Below, piece by piece: positions 9,201-14,588 of a stretch of DNA of 32,665 nucleotides. Source of the stretch: Phenylobacterium sp. (lineage in GTDB: Bacteria; Pseudomonadota; Alphaproteobacteria; Caulobacterales; Caulobacteraceae); contig NZ_JAEUMO010000082.1 in NCBI RefSeq assembly GCF_016793285.1, positions 1-32,665 of the forward strand, read 5' to 3'. Position 1 is the stretch's first letter; each line of letters starts with the position of its first letter. The translations under genes and the position numbers were made by a program. Below the pieces are notes generated by a model. The model saw only the letters and a list, made by a program, of their open reading frames with translations. It ran no database searches and was not told the origin of the DNA.

Positions 9201-9301
9201 GCCTCGCGGTCCTGCGGGCCGAGCGGGCGGCCCGCGAGGAGATCGGCCAGCGCCGTGCGTTCGTCGGCGAACTTGCCGTCGTCCAGGTGATCGAACGCCA
9301 T
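6212..9301 (-). CDS. putA: Bifunctional proline dehydrogenase / L-glutamate-gamma-semialdehyde dehydrogenase
   Basis: A 1029-residue PutA that oxidises proline to glutamate in two steps (FAD-linked proline dehydrogenase, then NAD-dependent aldehyde dehydrogenase) at the inner face of the membrane. The N-terminal part has the PutA alpha-domain (VESFLQEFSLSTREGLALMCLAEALLR). The proline dehydrogenase barrel has FTLDAEEADR and RLVKGAYWDSEIKRAQ near residue 340. The aldehyde dehydrogenase part has SPWNFPLAIFTGQIAAALAAGN, FIAETGGLNAM and the catalytic cysteine in GQRCSALR near residue 820. The ribbon-helix-helix DNA-binding domain of trifunctional PutA (about 1300 residues) is absent, so it cannot be its own repressor. 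This fits the divergent Lrp-type gene at 9405, 103 bp away. Assignment is very sure. Confidence 0.97.
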   Translation of the reverse strand: MAFDHLDDGKFADERTALADLLAGRPLGPQDREAVQGEAEALVRAARKAADRQGVVESFLQEFSLSTREGLALMCLAEALLRTPDEETRDRLIAEKIASADWASHAGRSDSLLVNASTWSLMLTGKLIDPDEEARNDLSGFIKRLAGRLGEPVIRRAVGAAVRIMGEQFVLGATIEKALKRAGDDGFICSYDMLGEGARTDADADRYEAAYARAITVVGKAAKGQGPERGHGISVKLSALSPRYEARQAERVMADLYPRALRLAEAAAEANINFTLDAEEADRLVISLEILDRLAREPALGTWKGLGLAVQAYQKRGPRTIEAVAGIARASGRRLMVRLVKGAYWDSEIKRAQVAGLEGYPVYTTKAATDVSYLACARALLGAAPHLYGQFATHNAHTLAAVRLMASQMSLQVEFQRLHGMGEALYAAAHERYGDFPLRVYAPVGSHEDLLPYLVRRLLENGANTSFVHALLDEKTPVGKVVVDPIAAVEAAGAGPHPRIPLPRDIYGPSRRNSMGLDLSIAEVRDRLAAAIDALPALQGAPIVRGKLMADGAGQPALSPQDLGREIGRAWAATPLQVGTAFAAAKAAQPAWDRQGGEGRAKVLRAMGDALEASRERLIAICVREAGKTLADAIAEVREAADFCRYYAHLAERQFAQPDTLRGPVGETNQLSLHGRGVFVCISPWNFPLAIFTGQIAAALAAGNGVLAKPAEQTPIIATEAVKLFHAAGVPVDLLHLLPGDGATVGAQLTAHPGCDGVAFTGGTDTAWAINRTLAARQGPIVPFIAETGGLNAMFVDTTALREQVIDDVLTSGFGSAGQRCSALRILFAPHDTADLLIEGLQGAMKTLVVGDPADPRTDIGPVIDEEAKAALDAHVARLRKGAKVLERLDVPKGGHFFAPTLAEIPDASFLQKEVFGPVLHVVRYDPAKLAEAAAPLVQARYGLTLGVHSRIEAFAEEVRRTVPAGNAYVNRSMIGAVVGVQPFGGEGLSGTGPKAGGPHALLRYAVERAVSVNITAQGGDPALLNLDA

Positions 9302-9321
9302 GAGAGTGCTCCGCGACTAGT

Positions 9322-9386
9322 AGTCTTCGGAGTAATCCACACTTCTCCGAATGTGCTACGTTATATATCCGAGATCACCGAAGACT
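9322..9386. promoter_or_regulatory. Putative Lrp-type operator region between putA and its regulator
   Basis: The 103-bp gap between the divergent starts holds related half-sites. AGTCTTCGG (9322-9330) is the exact inverse of CCGAAGACT (9378-9386). TTCGGAG (9326-9332) is the exact inverse of CTCCGAA (9345-9351). A TTATAT element (9361-9366), absent elsewhere in this GC-rich gap, may be the -10 of the regulator gene. Repeated half-sites on an AT-rich spacer fit an octameric Lrp/AsnC-type regulator. The regulator-site link is inferred from position. Confidence 0.5.
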
Positions 9387-9404
9387 CCCGGCTGGAGCGC
9401 GTGC

Positions 9405-9875
9405 ATGGCGAATAATCTGCGGCTGGACGACACCGATCGCCGGCTTCTCCGCACGTTGCAGTCCGACGGCCGGATTTCGAACGCCGAACTCGCCGAACGG
9501 TGCAACCTCTCGCCCAGCGCCTGCTCCGACCGCGTGCGGCGGTTGCGCGAGAGCGGCTACATCACCGGCTTCGCGGCCCTGATCGACCCGCAGATGGTCG
9601 AGCGCGGGGTGCTGATCTTCGTGGAGGTCGTGCTGGACCGCACCACGCCCGAGGTCTTCGAGACCTTCGCCGCCGCCGCGCGGCGCGCGCCCGACGTCCT
9701 CGAATGCCACATGGTCGCCGGCGGCTTCGACTACCTGATCAAGAGCCGCGTCCGCGACCTGGCCGCCTGGCGCAAGTTCCTGGAGGACGTGCTGGTGCGC
9801 ATCCCCGGCGTGCGCGAGACCCGAACCTACGCGGTGCTGGAGGAAGTGAAGTCCACCACGGCGCTGCCGATCTAG
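9405..9875 (+). CDS. putR: Lrp/AsnC-family transcriptional regulator, probable proline-responsive activator of putA
   Basis: A 156-residue protein beginning MANNLRLDDTDRRLLRTLQSDGRISNAELAERCNLSPSAC. This is the AsnC-type winged-helix domain, with the HTH around residues 22-45. The RAM/ligand-binding domain follows (VLIFVEVVLDR, VLECHMVAGGFDYLIKSRVRDLAAWRKFLEDVL), including the GxxDY loop that binds amino acid effectors. It lies divergent to putA, the usual arrangement where a regulator of this family activates putA with proline as co-effector in alphaproteobacteria. The ATG at 9405 gives the normal length; an upstream in-frame start at 9351 would add 18 residues and run into the operator. The symbol is by context. 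Confidence 0.85.
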   Translation: MANNLRLDDTDRRLLRTLQSDGRISNAELAERCNLSPSACSDRVRRLRESGYITGFAALIDPQMVERGVLIFVEVVLDRTTPEVFETFAAAARRAPDVLECHMVAGGFDYLIKSRVRDLAAWRKFLEDVLVRIPGVRETRTYAVLEEVKSTTALPI

Positions 9876-9887
9876 CGCAGAGCACTT

Positions 9888-9944
9888 TTCCCTCCCTTGA
9901 TAGGAGGGACAGACCGCGCAGCGCGGTCAGCGTGAGGGAGTGTG
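9888..9944 (+). repeat. Left arm of inverted repeat flanking the DUF559 gene
   Basis: A 57-bp unit running from TTCCCTCCCTTGATAGGAGG to GCGTGAGGGAGTGTG. Its near-identical inverse lies at 10403-10458. The unit has two internal stems: CCTCC/GGAGG, and the perfect GACCGCG-CAG-CGCGGTC. The arm begins 13 bases after the putR stop and contains the stop codon (9927-9929) of the DUF559 gene. Confidence 0.85.
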
Positions 9945-10334
9945 CTCCAAGCGCGGCGCTTCGTGCTCTGCCGTCCCACCCCGAACGCGCCGAGCACCCT
10001 CGAGCACATGGATGACGTGATCCACCACACCGCCCAGATTCCCTCGCACATCGGTCGCGGAGAACCTCAGCACAATGAAGCCTTCGCGCCGCGCAATCCG
10101 ATCGCGGACCAAATCATGGTCAGCCTGAAGGTCGTCGTTGTGCTGTGAGCCATCGACTTCGATCACCAGTCGATACGAGAGACACGCGAAGTCGAAGAAG
10201 TAGCCGCGGAACGGAAACTGCCGCCGGAACGCGTAGCCGCGCTCCCGAAGTCGCTTCAGCCGACTCCAGAGCATCACCTCCGGCTCGCTCATGCTTTGCC
10301 GCATCTCGCGGCCGCGCTTGATCTCTGGCCTCAT
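9927..10334 (-). CDS. DUF559 (Vsr-like, PD-(D/E)XK fold) putative endonuclease inside inverted repeats
   Basis: A protein of about 135 residues from the ATG at 10334. A TTG at 10370 would add 12 residues, and neither start has a clear ribosome-binding site. Core motifs are MSEPEVMLWSRLKRLR, then YFFDFACLSYRLVIEVDG with candidate metal ligands D48, E59 and D61, then an HNDDLQAD segment and GFIVLRFSATDV. This is the DUF559 pattern, related to very-short-patch-repair-type endonucleases; the cellular role of the family is not established. The last codons (encoding EHTPSR and the stop) are made from the left flanking repeat, so gene and repeat form one unit. It lies between putR and the ompA terminator, fitting insertion as a cassette. 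Confidence 0.85.
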   Translation of the reverse strand: MRPEIKRGREMRQSMSEPEVMLWSRLKRLRERGYAFRRQFPFRGYFFDFACLSYRLVIEVDGSQHNDDLQADHDLVRDRIARREGFIVLRFSATDVRGNLGGVVDHVIHVLEGARRVRGGTAEHEAPRLEHTPSR

Positions 10335-10402
10335 CCCGAGATGGATGTTCTCTTTTTGTTCCTTCGTCAAGAAGGCTGATCACTGGTCGCCTCGCTCTGG
10401 GT

Positions 10403-10458
10403 CACACTCCCTCACCCTGGCCGCGTCGCGGTCTGTCCCTCCCCATCAAGGGAGGGAA
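10403..10458 (-). repeat. Right arm of inverted repeat flanking the DUF559 gene
   Basis: This 56-bp unit, read on the minus strand, matches the left arm (9888-9944) at nearly every base: TTCCCTCCCTTGAT, then GGAGGGACAGACCGCG, then the end TGAGGGAGTGTG. The differences are a one-base insertion, a two-base deletion in the middle hairpin and two substitutions. It lies 4 bases from the ompA terminator stem-loop. The similarity is too long to be chance. Confidence 0.85.
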
Positions 10459-10461
10459 ATG

Positions 10462-10489
10462 AAAAGAGCCCGGCCTTTCGGCCGGGCTC
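10462..10489 (-). terminator. Rho-independent terminator of ompA
   Basis: On the minus strand, GAGCCCGGCC-GAAA-GGCCGGGCTC forms a perfect 10-bp stem with a GAAA tetraloop, followed by TTTT. It starts 25 bases after the ompA stop codon. Confidence 0.92.
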
Positions 10490-10514
10490 CAATCATTCGC
10501 AGTGAGCGATCGAC

Positions 10515-11717
10515 TTAGAAGTTGATGTCGATCGTCGAGCGGCGGTTCAGCGGTTCCTTCACGCCGTCGCCGGTGGCGACCGCGAGCTGGGTTTCGCCCT
10601 TCCAGTCGACCGAGAGGGTCGTCTGGTTCACGCCCGAGCCCACCAGGGCGTCAGCGACGGCCTTGGCGCGGCGCTCGGACAGACGGACGTTGTACGCCGG
10701 CGAACCGGAGCTGTCGGTGTGGCCGACGACCACGACGCGGGTGGCGTTGCCGCCCTTGGCGTAGTTGGCCGCATCGGTGATCACCGCCTGGGCTTCCGGC
10801 GTGATCACGTACTGATCGAACGGGAAGTAGACGATGAACTGCTTGGCCTCGTAGGCCGCCGGCGGAGGCGGCGGGGGCGGCGGCGGCGGCGGGGGAGGCG
10901 GCGGAGGCGGAGGCGGCGGGGGCGGCGGGGGCGGCGGGGGCTCGGCCACCGCGAAGATGTAGCGCAGACCCAGCGTCACCGCCTGGTCCTTGTACTCGCC
11001 CGAGAACACGCCCGGCTGCAGGCCGGTCGCCACGCTGCCCGTCGACGTGAAGTCCACGTCCGAGCCCGCGAGGTAGCGGTAGGTGAGGTCGACGCGCAGT
11101 TGGTCGGTGGCCCGCCAGGCGAGGCCCGCGATGAACTGATAGGCGAACGCCGTGTCGTCGTCGTCGATCGTCAGGTTCTGGATGGCGTTGGCCGCCGCGG
11201 TGCCGACCGGCACGTTCGAGAACTGGCCGGTGACGTCCGTCGAGATGTGGTTCGCGCCGATGCCGGCGCCGATGAACGGGTTGATCACGCTGTTGGGCGC
11301 GATGTCGTAGATGATGTTGCCCATCACCGTCCAAGCCGACACGTCGCCGTCCGGCTTGCCGCAGGCCGGAGCCGCGGGCGTGCGGGTGACGCCGGGGGTG
11401 CAGAGACCCACGATCGCCTGGTTGGCGCCGCCGCGGATCGACTCGATGTCGCCCGAGCGGTAGCCGACTTCCAGCTCGACGCGCCAGTGATCGGTCAGTT
11501 GGTAGCCGAGACGGGCGAAGCCGGCCCAGTCGTCTTCCTGGCTGAAGTCCCAGTTATACGGCGCGCCGTTCGGCGCGTTGTTCGAGGACGTCATCTCGAA
11601 CTCTTGGGGCCAGTGGTAGCCGAGATCCACGGCGCCGTACCAACCTTCTTGGGCGGCGGCGCCGGATGCGGCGAACGCCGCAGCCATCGCGGCCCCAGCC
11701 AGGAGTTTCAACTTCAT
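10515..11717 (-). CDS. OmpA-family outer-membrane protein with 27-residue poly-proline linker
   Basis: A 400-residue protein. The signal peptide is MKLKLLAGAAMAAAFAASGAAAQ. The N-terminal beta-barrel (about residues 23-260) opens with EGWYGAVDLGYHWPQEFEM and includes AYQFIAGLAWRATDQLRVDLTYRYL and AVTLGLRYIFAVAE. An uninterrupted run of 27 prolines follows (codons at 10860-10940). The C-terminal OmpA-like peptidoglycan-binding domain (about 290-400) has KQFIVYFPFDQ, VVVVGHTDSSGSPAYNVRLSERRAKAV and NRRSTIDINF, with the diaminopimelate-binding Asp and Arg visible. Its role is to tie the outer membrane to peptidoglycan. A strong terminator follows. The long proline run should need elongation factor P for translation. 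Confidence 0.95.
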   Translation of the reverse strand: MKLKLLAGAAMAAAFAASGAAAQEGWYGAVDLGYHWPQEFEMTSSNNAPNGAPYNWDFSQEDDWAGFARLGYQLTDHWRVELEVGYRSGDIESIRGGANQAIVGLCTPGVTRTPAAPACGKPDGDVSAWTVMGNIIYDIAPNSVINPFIGAGIGANHISTDVTGQFSNVPVGTAAANAIQNLTIDDDDTAFAYQFIAGLAWRATDQLRVDLTYRYLAGSDVDFTSTGSVATGLQPGVFSGEYKDQAVTLGLRYIFAVAEPPPPPPPPPPPPPPPPPPPPPPPPPPPAAYEAKQFIVYFPFDQYVITPEAQAVITDAANYAKGGNATRVVVVGHTDSSGSPAYNVRLSERRAKAVADALVGSGVNQTTLSVDWKGETQLAVATGDGVKEPLNRRSTIDINF

Positions 11718-12261
11718 AATCAGAGCCCTCTCGTTGCCCTCAGGTGGTGCGGCCGTTCGACCCAGCCGCCGTTATAACAAGGCCGGATGGTTGCGAAAGT
11801 GTCGCCGGGGCCACACTCGGAGCGCAATTTCGCCAGCCTTTACCAAGCTCTACCAGGACGTCATAGCCCCGATCCCGCGCAAATGATTGGATTTGCCCGG
11901 AACCGCAAACAGAACATCCCCTCCTGACCCGCGCGGCGACGGCCGCTCAGGCCCGAATCTCATCGCCAGTCCCTCCGAAAGTCTCTGCCGACGGCCGGGA
12001 TGCGTCCGTCGATTTCTGACCGAAGTCCTTGGCTTTCCTTGTAAAGACGCGTCGGTGACGCAGCCGGGCGCGGCCGGGATTGCCCCGCCGCACTCTCCGT
12101 CTCCCGTGAGCCGATGCCGGTCATGCACATTTTCCCCGACCGCAGGCGCCGCCTTGCGTCAGCCCGTCAACGAGCAAGGCCACGCTTGGTTCCGCGCCAT
12201 CGCGCGCCGGATCGTTTTTTTCGGAGGGCCGTGATTTCGGCGCCATTCCGACGCGGCGCGG
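11718..12261. other. Gene-free intergenic region of about 540 bp
   Basis: It holds the upstream region of ompA and the 3' side of the antiporter gene. The open frames here (11850-12128 minus, 11887-12234 plus) have no recognisable domain, no ribosome-binding site and no coding-like composition. The base mix is less GC-rich than in neighbours. A run of seven T (12215-12221, plus strand) follows a weak GC-rich stem (CGCG-CCAT-CGCG). No convincing RNA gene could be defined by eye. Confidence 0.4.
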
Positions 12262-14043
12262 TCAGCCCTGCCGCTCGCGGAAACGCCGGGCGCGGCCACC
12301 GAGCGATTCGGGCCGGTTGAGCGCCTTGCGGAATTCGTCGCGCCGCTCGTGAATCGAGGCGATCACCAGGCCCATCGGGACGCCGATCTCGACCAGCACC
12401 GCCTCCGAGAGCTGCAGGCTCGCCTCGACGGTCTCCGGCACCGCGTCGGTGGCCCCCAGGTCGTAGAGCCGCTGCGCGTGGCGCGCGTCGCGGGCGCGGG
12501 CCACGATGGTCAGGTCCGGCCGCAGTTCGCGGGCCACGGCGACGATCGTCTCGACGCCCTCGGGATCGTCCATGGTCACGACCAGCGCCGGAGCGTCGGC
12601 GAGCCCGCAGCGCAGCAGGAAGTCGGCCCGCGCGGCATCCCCGAAGTAGATGGTCTCGCCGGCGCGCCGCCCCTGGTCCACCAGCCGCGGATCCAGCTCC
12701 GCGCCGACCCAGGGGAGGTCGTGACGCCGCAGCATGTCGCCGACGAGGCGTCCGACGCGGCCGTAGCCCACCACCAGGACCTTCGGCGCGGCGTCGGGGG
12801 CTGCGTCCGGCTTCTCGGTGGGTTGCTCCGCGGGCGTCACGCGGCGGCCGCCCAGCCGCAGGCCGAGCTGCGCCAGGAACGGGATCGAGAACATCGACAG
12901 CGTCGCGGCGACCAGGACCGTCTGGCCCACGTCACGCCGCACCAGCCCCTCGGTCATCGCCTGTCCCAGGATGACGAAGGCGAACTCGCCGGCGCCCGCC
13001 AGCAGCAACGCCGCCTCGATGGCGCTCTTGGTCTTCAGGCCGAACGCCCGCGCCAGGCCGAAGATGATCGCCGTGTTCATGGCCAGCAGCCCGAGCGCCG
13101 AGCCGAGGATCACCAGCGGGCGGTCCAGCAGCAGCGGCACGTTCAGCCCGATGCCGACCGACAGGAAGAAGAGCCCGAGCAGCAGACCCTTGAACGGCTC
13201 GACCCGCACCTCGACCTCGTGGCGGAACTCGGTCTCCGCCAGGAGCAGGCCGGCGATGAAGGCGCCGAGCGCCATGGACAGGCCGGTGATCGCGCTGACC
13301 AGCCCCGCGCCCACCACCACCAGCAGGCAGGCGGCCACGAACAGCTCCTCGCTCTTCGCCCGCGCCACCGAGCGCAGCATCGGACGCATCAGGAAGCGGC
13401 CGAACAGGAACAGGAACGCCACGCCCAGGATCGCCGGCAGGAACGAGAGCAGCAGGGCGGGCGAGAGCGGCTGGTCGGTGCGGTCGCCCATCAGCGTCAG
13501 CGTCACCAGGATCGGCGCCACCGCCAGGTCCTGGAACAGCAGCACCGAGAAGGTCGCGCGCCCGGCCACCGCATGCTGGCGCTTCTGCTCGGTCAGGATC
13601 GGCATCACGATGGCGGTGGACGACAGCGCCAGCGCCGCGCCCAGCGCGATCGCCGCGGCCGGGGCCTGGCCGGTGAGGTAGGCCACGCCCGCGGTCGCGC
13701 TCAGGCACAGCGCCACCTGCAGCGCGCCGAGGCCGAACACGTAGCGGCGCAGCGACCGCAGGCGCTCCCACGACAGCTCGAGGCCGATGGCGAACAGCAG
13801 GAACACCACCCCGAACTCGGCGAGCTGCGCGAGTTCGTCCGGATTGGCGATGGTGAAGGCATCCAGCCAGGAGATCTCTCGCGCCAACTGGCCCAGGCCG
13901 TAGGGGCCCAGCAGCACGCCGGCGCCCAGGAATCCCAGGATCGGGCTGATACGCCATTGCCGGAAAAGCGGGACGACGACCCCTGCCGTGGCCAGGAACA
14001 GCACCACATCCTTGTATGCGCCGGGCTGAACCTCGCCTGCCAT
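12262..14043 (-). CDS. CPA2-family monovalent cation:proton antiporter with TrkA-N domain (KefB/KefC type)
   Basis: A 593-residue protein with about 12 membrane helices of the Na+/H+ exchanger fold (residues about 5-380), including GFLGAGVLLGPYGLG, LALSSTAIVMPILTE and AGAGEFAFVILGQAMTEG. A cytoplasmic TrkA-N (RCK) Rossmann domain follows, from VLVVGYGRVGRLVGDMLRR with ribose-binding acid in VGAELDP, then a C-terminal tail. This is the architecture of KefB/KefC and YbaL, which export K+ in exchange for H+, often under NAD(H) or glutathione-adduct control. The exact ion is not certain. The ATG at 14043 was preferred over a GTG at 14073 because GGGAG lies 5 bases before it. It is divergent from the DUF2946 gene. 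Confidence 0.9.
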   Translation of the reverse strand: MAGEVQPGAYKDVVLFLATAGVVVPLFRQWRISPILGFLGAGVLLGPYGLGQLAREISWLDAFTIANPDELAQLAEFGVVFLLFAIGLELSWERLRSLRRYVFGLGALQVALCLSATAGVAYLTGQAPAAAIALGAALALSSTAIVMPILTEQKRQHAVAGRATFSVLLFQDLAVAPILVTLTLMGDRTDQPLSPALLLSFLPAILGVAFLFLFGRFLMRPMLRSVARAKSEELFVAACLLVVVGAGLVSAITGLSMALGAFIAGLLLAETEFRHEVEVRVEPFKGLLLGLFFLSVGIGLNVPLLLDRPLVILGSALGLLAMNTAIIFGLARAFGLKTKSAIEAALLLAGAGEFAFVILGQAMTEGLVRRDVGQTVLVAATLSMFSIPFLAQLGLRLGGRRVTPAEQPTEKPDAAPDAAPKVLVVGYGRVGRLVGDMLRRHDLPWVGAELDPRLVDQGRRAGETIYFGDAARADFLLRCGLADAPALVVTMDDPEGVETIVAVARELRPDLTIVARARDARHAQRLYDLGATDAVPETVEASLQLSEAVLVEIGVPMGLVIASIHERRDEFRKALNRPESLGGRARRFRERQG

Positions 14044-14129
14044 CCGGTCTCCCAATTGTCTGGACGGCGTCACTATGGCCTACGCGGGCCGCTTGCGGAA
14101 TCCCGCCAGCGCTCTAGAAGCGCGATCCT

Positions 14130-14525
14130 GTGGGAAGGTCGAAAACCGTTCAGATCACGCCGCAGGCCGAGCGCCGCGCCCTGATCGCGCTCGTCGCGGT
14201 CTTCGCGCTGCTCGTCCAGGCGCTGTTCCCCGCCTACGCCGCGGCCTCGCCGCTGGTCGGGCCGGGCATGACGATCTGCACCGACATGGGCCTCTCGGCC
14301 GACCTCCCCGGCGGCCCGCAGCCGACCGCGCCCGCCCACGGCTGCGACCACTGCATCTGCCCTGCGCCCGTCGCAACGCCCGCCGTGGCCGACACGCCGG
14401 TCGAGATGGTGCGCTACGCCGAGGCGCAGCCTTCGCTGACGCCCCACGCCGCGCCGGTCAGCCCGGGCCACGGCCTGGCCGCGCCGCCGCCGCCCCCCCG
14501 AGGACCGCCCGCCCCGAACGCCTGA
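14130..14525 (+). CDS. DUF2946-family small membrane-anchored Cys/His protein
   Basis: A 131-residue protein from a GTG start. One hydrophobic helix (ALIALVAVFALLVQALFPAYA) is followed by an extracytoplasmic tail with cysteines and histidines: MTICTDMG, then HGCDHCICPAP, then a Pro-rich end. This is the DUF2946 pattern. Members often sit beside copper-linked TonB receptors and PCu(A)C chaperones, as here, and the Cys/His cluster is plausible for metal contact. Biochemical function is unknown. It is the first gene of a plus-strand group: 63 bp to the TonB receptor, then the DJ-1/PfpI and PCu(A)C genes. No clear ribosome-binding site is seen, so the start is somewhat uncertain. Confidence 0.75.
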   Translation: MGRSKTVQITPQAERRALIALVAVFALLVQALFPAYAAASPLVGPGMTICTDMGLSADLPGGPQPTAPAHGCDHCICPAPVATPAVADTPVEMVRYAEAQPSLTPHAAPVSPGHGLAAPPPPPRGPPAPNA

Positions 14526-14588
14526 AACGACGCCGCCCGCGCGCGAGCCCTACGCGCGCCCGTCCTTCACGTTCGGAATCCCGCATCC

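Noticed and set aside
6302-9415. Open frame of over 1000 codons on the plus strand opposite putA
   Set aside because: It is antisense to a full-length, motif-complete PutA, has an Arg/His/Gln-rich low-complexity composition and no domain; a GC-rich shadow.
10860-10940. GGCGGCGGG-type tandem repeat as a satellite or CRISPR-like array
   Set aside because: It is a codon-level proline run inside ompA, in frame throughout, with no spacers.
12193-12221. Weak stem followed by seven T on the plus strand
   Set aside because: The stem is only about four base pairs and no plus-strand gene precedes it, so it is not annotated as a terminator.
12349-14184. Long plus-strand frame opposite the antiporter gene
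   Set aside because: The composition is almost only Arg, Gln, His, Asp and Ala; a shadow of the membrane protein gene.
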